Source: Desulfobacteraceae bacterium
GTDB lineage: Bacteria; Desulfobacterota; Desulfobacteria; Desulfobacterales; UBA11574
Direction of reading: 5' to 3'
Length of the DNA: 8,481 nucleotides
Assembly (NCBI GenBank): GCA_029857875.1
Contig: JAOUGB010000073.1
Coordinates: 1 to 8,481 of the forward strand
The position numbers and the translations under genes were made by a program. Below the pieces are notes generated by a model. That model did no database searches and was not told the origin of the DNA. It was given only the letters and a program-made list of their open reading frames with translations. Of this stretch, positions 1 to 6,003 are shown in pieces; position 1 is the first letter of the stretch; the number at the start of each line of letters is the position of its first letter.

Positions 1-80
1 AGTTGAGTGGGAAAGAAGTTGATGATCATCCAACACCTTACAATTCTTAGAACAACGAATAGCCACACATATATGATCGT

Positions 81-120
81 TTGACCATTTTACGACTCCT
101 TTAATGCGTTCATATATTAT
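81..120 (+). repeat. 40-bp direct repeat, copy 1
   Basis: It begins TTGACCATTTTACGACTCCT and ends CGTTCATATATTAT. It matches 158-197 at 35 of 40 positions by eye, and the two copies start 77 bp apart. The 37 bases between copies are unrelated to those after copy 2, so only the 40-bp unit is duplicated. Read on the minus strand, each copy holds an AGGAG followed by ATGGTCAAA, so the pair may be a duplicated translation-start region. Alternatively they could be paired regulator sites. Confidence 0.75.
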
Positions 121-157
121 AGATAATTCAGAAAAAGTATAATAGCCGCATCAACAT

Positions 158-197
158 TTGACCATATTACGACTCCTCTGGTCCGTTCATATATTAT
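158..197 (+). repeat. 40-bp direct repeat, copy 2
   Basis: This is the second copy of the unit at 81-120. The five differences lie at repeat position 9 and in the variable stretch at positions 22-27; both ends are identical. The 77-bp offset is not a multiple of three, so if both copies were coding on the minus strand they would lie in different frames of a single transcript. Function is unknown. Confidence 0.75.
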
Positions 198-250
198 GAG
201 CGATGTCGCAAAACTCCAGGGCATTATTTTAAAAAATCCATATTTATTAT

Positions 251-277
251 TTGACAAAATTTCTGGTACTTTATATT
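251..277 (+). promoter_or_regulatory. Candidate sigma70-like promoter for the operon
   Basis: TTGACA at 251-256 is a perfect -35 hexamer. TATATT at 272-277 matches the -10 consensus at five of six positions, but the spacing is only 15 bases. TATTAG at 274-279 gives a 17-base spacing with a poorer hexamer. It lies about 100 bases upstream of the first start codon and is the best promoter-like site before it. The transcription start was inferred, not seen. Confidence 0.5.
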
Positions 278-291
278 AGAAATGCTTTGGA

Positions 292-315
292 ATCCATGAT
301 TCAATAATCAAGGAT
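292..315. promoter_or_regulatory. Imperfect palindrome, candidate operator
   Basis: Left arm ATCCATGATT (292-301) and right arm AATCAAGGAT (306-315) are inverted repeats matching at 9 of 10 pairs, with a four-base centre. The site begins about 15 bases after the candidate -10 box, where a dimeric repressor would block transcription. It could also form an mRNA hairpin in the 5' leader. No regulator gene lies in the window, so the binding protein is unknown. Confidence 0.4.
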
Positions 316-376
316 CGAGGCCGTAACGATGTTTAAGACCATCTATCCTTTAAGCTAAATTCTGGAGGTCTATTAA

Positions 377-2218
377 ATGGTTTTCAATGTGCTTCTTTAT
401 ATTTCCCTCGGTATTTTTATCCTGGGGCTGATCTATAAGGTCTATACCTGGTTTTCCATGAAAATCGGCATTTCAGCCCAAGACTACACGCCGTCTCAGA
501 GATTTTCCGCAGCCATCAAAGGAACTGTCGGAGTTATATTCAGTTCAAAAATATTTCTTCTCATTAAGGCCTTTATTCTGGACGTATTGCTGCAAAAAAG
601 GATTTTGAAAGAAAGTTTTCTGCGCTGGCTGATGCATATGCTCCTGTATGGCGGATTTATGCTCCTTCTTTTGATGCATGCCCTGGAAAAATTCATCTCT
701 GCAAAACTCTTTTCCGATTATTATTCAACCGTCAATCCATTTATGTTTTTAAGAGATCTTTTCGGGTTCATGGTGGTGGTCGGTATCGTTATCGCAATAA
801 TCCGGCGGTTCGTACTAAAAGTGCCACGGCTTAAAACCAGCGGTATGGATTTCTATGCCATATTCATTGTGGCGGTGATTATCTTTTCCGGCATCCTTCT
901 AGAAGGCGTTAAAATTACGTCTCACACGGCATTTCAGGGAATGGTGACGGATTTCGCCGGTCTCGATGAAGACAGTGATGCCGAAGAAATCGAAGCCCTT
1001 GAAAGTTACTGGGTCGAGAATTTTGACGTTGTTTCTCCGAATGTGCAAGGTCCCTTTGACGAGGATATCCTGGAGCAGGGAATGGAAAGTCACGAGGCCA
1101 ATTGTGCCGAATGTCATTCTCGTCCGGGATGGGCGTTTACGGGTTATGCGGTTGCCAAAACAATAAAACCGTTTGCTTTGGCGCTGGATAATGTGGATAC
1201 GGCAAACATCCTGTGGTATATTCATTTTTTGGCATGTTTTATCGGTCTGGCCTATCTGCCCTTTTCCAAGATGTTTCATATCATATCCACACCGGTGAGC
1301 CTGCTCGCCAACGCGGTTATGGAAAAGGAAACAGCGGACCCTGCGAATATTGTCACCCGACAGGCCATGGAACTGGATGCCTGCACCCATTGCGGCACCT
1401 GCAGCCTGCGGTGCTCCGCCTCGACATCCTTTGATATTCTGGGCAATGAATATATCCTGCCTTCAGAAAAAATAACGTTTTTAAAAGCCCTGGCCAAAGG
1501 AAAAGATCTCTCCGAAGATAAATTGCATGCCATTCAGGAAGGTGTTTACCTTTGTACGAACTGTGATCGGTGCACGGTGGTCTGTCCGTCCGGCATTAAT
1601 CTAAAGGAACTGTGGTTCAACGTAAGAGAGGATTTGTTACAAAGAGGACTGCCGGAACTATTAACGCTGTCTCCGTTTTCCTTTTATCGCGGGTTGAATC
1701 GAAACAACATTCCTGCGGATGATTATCGCAAACCCATTGAAGCAGCGAATCGTTCGGTTGCCTGCAATTTTGAGCAGCTGATGGATAAAGCCACGCCGAT
1801 TTCACTTTCAGACAAAAAAAGAGATGCTTCGAGTCAATTGCCGGGTGCCGATACATTTGTCCATTGTTTTGGATGCCAGACCTGCACCACGGTGTGCCCG
1901 GTGGTGATGAACTATGAAAATCCTCAGGAGGTTGTTGGGTTGCTGCCCCATCAAATCATGAACTGTCTCGGATTGGGTCTGACGGAAATGGCGACGGGTC
2001 CACAAATGCTCTGGGATTGTTTGACCTGTTATCAATGCCAGGAGCACTGCCCGCAGAATGTGAAGGTGACGGATGTGCTCTACGGCTTAAAAAATCTTTC
2101 TATTAAAAATGCATGCATGCCGCCGAAAGAAGATGCTGAACTTTCAGAATCAGCATCCATGCCTTTAGAAGAAGATGTGACAGCTTCGGAAGAATCTGAA
2201 GAATCCAAAATGACATAA
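377..2218 (+). CDS. Membrane cytochrome b with haem c site fused to two HdrC-like ferredoxin modules
   Basis: 613 residues. The start follows GGAGG (364-368) by 8 bases. The N-terminal part is a NarI/HdrE-type cytochrome b. About six hydrophobic segments can be seen (near 4-26, 47-72, 82-104, 122-146, 159-181, 277-300). Likely haem b ligands are H87, H101, H283 and H301; the 18-residue spacing of the last pair equals that of NarI. Between the last two helices, residues 183-276 form a hydrophilic loop with C243-A-E-C246-H247, a haem c binding motif. Basic residues at 75-83 and 143-155 suggest those loops are cytoplasmic, which puts the haem c loop in the periplasm. The C-terminal half has four CxxCxxCxxxC motifs (C336-C346, C393-C403, C497-C507, C548-C558), i.e. 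two HdrC-like dicluster modules, so probably four [4Fe-4S]. The tail from about 580 is acidic and low complexity. Probable role: passing electrons between the Hdr subunits and menaquinone. Domain order is the reverse of QmoC (HdrC first there). The family is clear; the partner and direction are inferred. Confidence 0.85.
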   Translation: MVFNVLLYISLGIFILGLIYKVYTWFSMKIGISAQDYTPSQRFSAAIKGTVGVIFSSKIFLLIKAFILDVLLQKRILKESFLRWLMHMLLYGGFMLLLLMHALEKFISAKLFSDYYSTVNPFMFLRDLFGFMVVVGIVIAIIRRFVLKVPRLKTSGMDFYAIFIVAVIIFSGILLEGVKITSHTAFQGMVTDFAGLDEDSDAEEIEALESYWVENFDVVSPNVQGPFDEDILEQGMESHEANCAECHSRPGWAFTGYAVAKTIKPFALALDNVDTANILWYIHFLACFIGLAYLPFSKMFHIISTPVSLLANAVMEKETADPANIVTRQAMELDACTHCGTCSLRCSASTSFDILGNEYILPSEKITFLKALAKGKDLSEDKLHAIQEGVYLCTNCDRCTVVCPSGINLKELWFNVREDLLQRGLPELLTLSPFSFYRGLNRNNIPADDYRKPIEAANRSVACNFEQLMDKATPISLSDKKRDASSQLPGADTFVHCFGCQTCTTVCPVVMNYENPQEVVGLLPHQIMNCLGLGLTEMATGPQMLWDCLTCYQCQEHCPQNVKVTDVLYGLKNLSIKNACMPPKEDAELSESASMPLEEDVTASEESEESKMT

Positions 2219-2234
2219 TGAAAAGGATATCATT

Positions 2235-3107
2235 ATGAAATACGCATTATTTTTAGGATGTAACATACCTGCCAGAGTTGTTCAGTATGAAACCGCCGCA
2301 AGGGCAGTGATGCGAAAGCTTGGTATTCAACTTGTGGACAGCCGGGATTTTAAATGCTGCGGTTATCCTGTACGCAATTTGGACCGGAAAGCATTTCTTC
2401 TCAGTGCATCGGAGAATCTGGCAACAGCTGAAAAAATGGGCTTAAACATCATATCGCTGTGCAAGTGTTGTTTCGGCAGCCTCAAGGAAGCCGAACATTT
2501 TTTAAAGGAAGAAGGAGACGTTCAGGAAGAGATCAAACAAGCCCTTGCTCAAAAAGGCCTGCGGTATGAAGGTAAATTTGAGGTCAAGCATTTTCTTTCC
2601 GTACTGTATCATGATGTTGGGCTCGATGAGATAAAAAGCCATATTTCCCAATCCTTTAAAGGGCTTAAAATTGCAACTCATTATGGATGCCATGCATTGC
2701 GGCCGAGCAAGATCACCCAGTTTGATGATCCGGTTGCTCCCTCTCTATTTGACAAACTGGTAGAGGTGACGGGTGCCGACAGTATCGATTATACCAGCAA
2801 ACTGGAATGCTGCGGGGCGCCGGTAATGGGTGTGAATGATGATCTTTCCATGAACATCACGGCAAAAAAACTGGCAAACGGGAAGAAAGCCGGCGCTGAT
2901 TATTTGTGCGCCGCATGTCCTTACTGTCAGCTACAATTTGACCATGTGCAGAATATGATGATGTCTCAAAACGGCAGTGAGGCCCTTGCTTCAATTGTCT
3001 ATCCACAACTCCTCGGTCTGTGTTTGGGTATTGATGAAGAAACATTGGGGATCCACATGAATCAGCTCGATATTACTGAAATCACATCTTTTTTAAATCA
3101 GGAGTAG
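2235..3107 (+). CDS. hdrB: HdrB-like subunit with two CCG cysteine-rich domains
   Basis: 290 residues, the usual HdrB length. The start follows AAAAGG (2221-2226), 16 bases after the preceding stop. Two cysteine-rich motifs are present: C9, C41-C42-G43, C76, C79 in the first half; C152, C192-C193-G194, C225, C228 (with an extra C231) in the second. In HdrB of methanogens such motifs bind two non-cubane [4Fe-4S] clusters where CoM-S-S-CoB is split. Bacterial homologues use the same fold on other or unknown thiol/disulfide substrates, or for electron transfer. There is no signal peptide or membrane helix, so it is cytoplasmic. It sits between the HdrC-like cytochrome b and the HdrA piece (3 bases downstream), so it is probably a stable part of that complex. 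The substrate cannot be read from sequence. Confidence 0.9.
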   Translation: MKYALFLGCNIPARVVQYETAARAVMRKLGIQLVDSRDFKCCGYPVRNLDRKAFLLSASENLATAEKMGLNIISLCKCCFGSLKEAEHFLKEEGDVQEEIKQALAQKGLRYEGKFEVKHFLSVLYHDVGLDEIKSHISQSFKGLKIATHYGCHALRPSKITQFDDPVAPSLFDKLVEVTGADSIDYTSKLECCGAPVMGVNDDLSMNITAKKLANGKKAGADYLCAACPYCQLQFDHVQNMMMSQNGSEALASIVYPQLLGLCLGIDEETLGIHMNQLDITEITSFLNQE

Positions 3108-3110
3108 AAA

Positions 3111-3518
3111 ATGTCAAAAGAAAAAACAGGCGCAGTAATGGTGGTCGGCGGCGGGATTACAGGGATGCAGGCGGCATTGGATCTGGCCAATGCCGGCTAT
3201 TACGTCTACCTGGTTGAAAAATCCGGGTCCATCGGCGGGATTATGTCGCAACTGGACAAGACCTTCCCAACCAATGATTGTGCCATGTGAATTATCTCGC
3301 CCAAACTGGTCGAGGTCGGCCGGCACATCAACATTGAACTGATTACCCTTGCAGATGTGGAAAGCATTTCAGGGGAAGAGGGTAACTTTAAGGTGAAAAT
3401 CAACAAACGTGCACGAAGTGTCAACATGGATCTATGTACCGGTTGTGGCAGTTGCGTTGAAAACTGCCCGGTTGTCTACCAACCCGTTTCTGCGGATCAA
3501 GCACAAGCAACTAGATAA
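3111..3518 (+). CDS. hdrA: HdrA N-terminal chain, selenoprotein (UGA at 3288-3290 = Sec60), split from the rest of HdrA
   Basis: 135 residues if the in-frame UGA is decoded. AGGAG (3100-3104) lies six bases before the ATG, and the gene starts three bases after hdrB. Visible parts: FAD dinucleotide motif G13-G-G-I-T-G18; E39-K-S followed by I44-G-G (flavin-binding pattern of HdrA); the diagnostic loop N55-D-C57-A-M-U60[10 protein letters not shown], where HdrA homologues have Cys at position 60; and a [4Fe-4S] motif C109-xx-C112-xx-C115-xxx-C119-P. The frame is clean and HdrA-like on both sides of the UGA, which argues against a nonsense mutation. Sec-containing HdrA is established in some methanogens (e.g. 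Methanocaldococcus jannaschii) and reported in sulfate reducers. Normal HdrA runs on for hundreds of residues. This chain ends at TAA (3516-3518), after a 15-residue unrelated tail. The missing continuation appears in the gene at 6004. Alternatives: a truncated remnant, or a stand-alone electron carrier. Confidence 0.82.
3288..3323 (+). promoter_or_regulatory. Selenocysteine codon with candidate bacterial SECIS hairpin
   Basis: UGA at 3288-3290 is followed by a hairpin of six pairs: 3306-3311 (CUGGUC) with 3318-3323 (GGCCGG), two of them G-U pairs. The apical loop 3312-3317 is GAGGUC. The loop starts 21 bases after the UGA. Bacterial SECIS elements lie inside the reading frame just after the UGA and usually carry a G early in a small apical loop. 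The E. coli fdhF loop, AGGUCU, shares AGGUC with this one. Folding was done by eye only. SelB recognition is inferred. Confidence 0.6.
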
Positions 3519-3521
3519 GGA
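3517..3521 (+). promoter_or_regulatory. Ribosome-binding site fixing the nuoE start
   Basis: AAGGA overlaps the TAA stop of the upstream selenoprotein gene and ends eight bases before ATG 3530. It favours ATG 3530 over the in-frame TTG at 3524, which would be only two bases away. The overlap suggests translational coupling between the two genes. Confidence 0.6.
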
Positions 3522-3529
3522 TTTTGCAA

Positions 3530-4033
3530 ATGAACGAAGTCAGTCCGTCGAAGACAACACAAGAAAAAGAAATAGAAATCGATTATTTGGAACTTGATAA
3601 GATCATTGAGGGAGAATTCGGCAATGATAAAGAAAACCTGATTATGATTCTCCAGGCAATTCAAAGGCACTACAACTACCTGCCTCAAGCGACACTCAAG
3701 TATCTTGCTGAAAAAATAAATGTTCCTTACAGCCGGATATATGGTGTCGGTACGTTTTATGCCACGTTCAGTCTTGAACCCAAAGGTCGAAACATCATTT
3801 CCATCTGTTTGGGAACTGCCTGCCACGTTAGAGGCGGTGAAAGGGTGCGTGAAAGAATTGAGGACACGCTGAACTTAAATGGCAAGAAAACGACGGAGGA
3901 CATGCGTTTTACCCTTGAAGGCGTTCGTTGTATCGGTTGCTGCAGCCTGGGGCCGGTCATCAAGGTTAACGAAGACGTCCACGGCCGTATCGGTGCAGAT
4001 GAAGTTAAAAAGGTCTTGGAAAAATATGAATAA
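3530..4033 (+). CDS. nuoE: NuoE-type [2Fe-2S] subunit of an NAD(H) dehydrogenase module
   Basis: 167 residues from ATG 3530, full length for the family. It has a helical N-terminal half, including the family-typical stretch around Y-N-Y-L-P and the R-I-Y-G-V-G-T-F-Y-A-T-F segment. A thioredoxin-like [2Fe-2S] domain follows, with ligands C93-x4-C98 and C134-x3-C138 in the expected spacing. NuoE/HndA/HoxE-type proteins pair with NuoF and pass electrons between the flavin and Fe-S clusters; the position next to a NuoF gene (24 bases before it) fits. No membrane helix; cytoplasmic. In this operon it would serve an Hdr-type complex rather than complex I, because no other nuo membrane genes are present. 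Confidence 0.93.
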   Translation: MNEVSPSKTTQEKEIEIDYLELDKIIEGEFGNDKENLIMILQAIQRHYNYLPQATLKYLAEKINVPYSRIYGVGTFYATFSLEPKGRNIISICLGTACHVRGGERVRERIEDTLNLNGKKTTEDMRFTLEGVRCIGCCSLGPVIKVNEDVHGRIGADEVKKVLEKYE

Positions 4034-4056
4034 TACGTCAAATATGAGATAAAAGC

Positions 4057-5961
4057 ATGAAAATCGAATCAACAGCAGATTTAGAAAAGATCAGACAAGA
4101 GTACAGCAATAAGCTTTACTATCCCGATAGCACGAAGGTTCTCTTTGGAATGGCTTCCTGCGGTATTGCTGCGGGTGCCAAGACAGCCTTTGAAAAAGCA
4201 AAGCAGGAATTTCCCCAAGGAAATGGTATCCAGATCAGCCAGACGGGTTGTCTGGGTTTTTGTGAAGCAGAACCTCTGATTGAAATCGTTCAAACCGGCA
4301 AACCGAGAGTTATCTATCAAAACATTACCGAAGAAAAAATTGTCGATGTTATTCACAGCTATCTTGAAAACGATTTTAAAAAGACCAAATGGATACTCGG
4401 GCAGGTACGTGATCCCCGAAGCTTAATGGAAGACCAGGTGGAAAATCCCATCAGCAAGGTCGATCCCATAGAGAAGATTCCGTTTCTGGAAGATACGCCT
4501 TTTTATCATAACCAGGTAAAAATCGCCCTGCGCAACTGCGGCTATATTGATCCCGATTGCATTGAGGAGTATATCGCCCGGGGGGGATATTTTGCCTTTT
4601 TCCGCGCGCTTTACGATCATAAGCCCCAAGAGGTTATCCAAATCATAAAAGATTCGGGCTTGAGAGGCCGCGGCGGCGGCGGATTTTCAGCAGGGGTTAA
4701 ATGGGCGACGTGCGCCAGACATCACGGCGAAAGATATATCATTTGCAATGCCGATGAAGGCGACCCGGGGGCCTACATGGACCGAAGTATTCTGGAAGGA
4801 GATCCCCACAGCGTCCTGGAGGGGATGTTGATTGCAGCCGTTGCCATCGGTTCCAGTCATGGCTTTGTGTATGTTCGCAATGAATATCCGCTGGCCGTAA
4901 AACGCCTGGTAACTGCCATTAAGCAGGCTGAAAAATTCGGCCTGATCGGTGAGAATATTGCCGGCACTGATTTTAGTTTTAATATAAAAATTTCCACCGG
5001 TGCGGGTGCTTTTGTCTGTGGAGAATCTACTGCCCTGATGGCTTCTCTTGAAGGCCAGGTGGGAAGACCCAGAGCCAAATATGTTCACACCGTTGAAAAA
5101 GGTTTCAGGAACAATCCGTCAAACCTGAACAATGTGGAGACATATGCCAATGTTCCGGCTATCATCTCTAAGGGGGCTGATTGGTATGCCGGCATGGGGA
5201 CCGAAGGCAGCAAAGGTACCAAGGTTTTCAGTCTTGTCGGCAAGATAACAAATACCGGTTTGGTGGAAGTCGCCATGGGAACGACATTGCGGAATATTAT
5301 TTATGATATCGGCGGCGGTGTTCTAAAAAAGAAAAAATTTAAAGCCGTTCAAACCGGAGGTCCTTCCGGTGGATGTATTCCTGAAAAATACTTGGATTTG
5401 GGCGTCGATTTTGATGAACTGACAAAAATTGGCTCCATCATGGGCTCCGGCGGCATGATCGTCATGGACCAGGACACCTGCATGGTGGATGTGGCCCGTT
5501 ATTTTCTTGATTTTCTGAAAGAGGAGTCCTGCGGTCAATGTAATCCCTGCCGGGAGGGGATTAAACGAATGCTGCAAATTTTGACCCGCATTTGTGAAGG
5601 ACACGGAGCAGAGGGCGACGTTGAACTCCTTGAAGAATTGGGCGATATGGTCGCCAAGGCTTCCCTGTGCGGGTTAGGGACTTCGGCTCCCAATCCGGTG
5701 TTGACGACCATTAATTATTTCCGTGACGAGTACGACGCCCATATCAAAGACAAGAAATGCCCGGCCGGCGTCTGCAAAAATCTTTTCTATTACGAAATCG
5801 ATGAAGAAGCGTGTACCGGTTGCCGCCTGTGTGCCCTAAAATGCCCCCAGGAGGCGATCACCGGCGAGAAAAAAGAGCCGCATAAGCTGGACCAGGATAA
5901 ATGCATCAAATGCAGCATCTGTTATGAAGCCTGTAAGTTTAATGCCGTTGTTATTAAGTAG
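4057..5961 (+). CDS. nuoF: NuoF-type NAD(H)/FMN subunit with C-terminal double ferredoxin
   Basis: 634 residues, the long bacterial NuoF form (HndC/HydB/BamH-like). Shine-Dalgarno is weak (GAG near 4046-4048). Order of domains: an N-terminal thioredoxin-like domain (about 1-110) with C35, C65 and C69, but F30 where the first of four [2Fe-2S] cysteines would be expected; the FMN/NADH core with R203-G-R-G-G-G-G, N-A-D-E-G-D-P-G and G-A-F-V-C-G-E-S-T-A; the [4Fe-4S] site E490-S-C492-x2-C495-x2-C498 with distal C538; then two ferredoxin motifs C586-C596 and C616-C626 near the C-terminus. It oxidises NADH or reduces NAD+, exchanging electrons with NuoE and with the downstream NuoG-like domain. In related complexes (Hnd, Hyd, Bam) such NuoF subunits take part in flavin-based electron bifurcation. 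Whether this one bifurcates cannot be told from sequence. Confidence 0.93.
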   Translation: MKIESTADLEKIRQEYSNKLYYPDSTKVLFGMASCGIAAGAKTAFEKAKQEFPQGNGIQISQTGCLGFCEAEPLIEIVQTGKPRVIYQNITEEKIVDVIHSYLENDFKKTKWILGQVRDPRSLMEDQVENPISKVDPIEKIPFLEDTPFYHNQVKIALRNCGYIDPDCIEEYIARGGYFAFFRALYDHKPQEVIQIIKDSGLRGRGGGGFSAGVKWATCARHHGERYIICNADEGDPGAYMDRSILEGDPHSVLEGMLIAAVAIGSSHGFVYVRNEYPLAVKRLVTAIKQAEKFGLIGENIAGTDFSFNIKISTGAGAFVCGESTALMASLEGQVGRPRAKYVHTVEKGFRNNPSNLNNVETYANVPAIISKGADWYAGMGTEGSKGTKVFSLVGKITNTGLVEVAMGTTLRNIIYDIGGGVLKKKKFKAVQTGGPSGGCIPEKYLDLGVDFDELTKIGSIMGSGGMIVMDQDTCMVDVARYFLDFLKEESCGQCNPCREGIKRMLQILTRICEGHGAEGDVELLEELGDMVAKASLCGLGTSAPNPVLTTINYFRDEYDAHIKDKKCPAGVCKNLFYYEIDEEACTGCRLCALKCPQEAITGEKKEPHKLDQDKCIKCSICYEACKFNAVVIK

Positions 5962-6003
5962 CTGCGTTTACAAAATAAAACAGGACACAAGAAGGTTAAC
6001 CCA

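Larger units (their letters stand above)
1..376. other. Upstream non-coding and leader region
   Basis: No convincing protein gene was found here. The stretch is AT-rich and contains, in order, two 40-bp direct repeats (81-120 and 158-197), a sigma70-like promoter (251-277), a 24-bp imperfect palindrome (292-315) and a GGAGG ribosome-binding site (364-368) eight bases before the first gene. On the minus strand a frame is open from 150 to the left edge (50 codons), preceded by an in-frame UGA and an ATG with an upstream AGGAG. This could be a divergent small gene or chance. No rho-independent terminator of an upstream gene was recognised. Confidence 0.6.

Noticed and set aside
899..1390. 163-codon minus-strand frame inside the cytochrome b gene
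   Set aside because: It lies antisense to a clearly recognised gene, shows no motif and has no ribosome-binding context of note.
377..2218. Assignment as QmoC or DsrM
   Set aside because: QmoC has the HdrC part first and the cytochrome last. DsrM lacks fused HdrC modules. Here the order is cytochrome, then two HdrC modules, with a haem c insertion.
3296..3314. Hairpin CUCG/CGAG with inner CC/GG as the SECIS
   Set aside because: It has only four plus two pairs with a mismatch, and its loop AAACU lacks an early G. The stem at 3306-3323 is longer and has a better loop.
3111..3518. Pseudogene reading of the short HdrA piece (nonsense UGA, then truncation)
   Set aside because: The UGA falls exactly on the Cys that is known to be Sec in other HdrA proteins. 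The frame and motifs stay intact after it, a Shine-Dalgarno site is present, and the missing remainder of HdrA exists downstream. A decaying copy remains possible but explains less.
3409..3597. 62-codon + strand frame across the end of the HdrA piece and the nuoE start
   Set aside because: It overlaps two better-supported genes in another frame and its translation shows no family motif.
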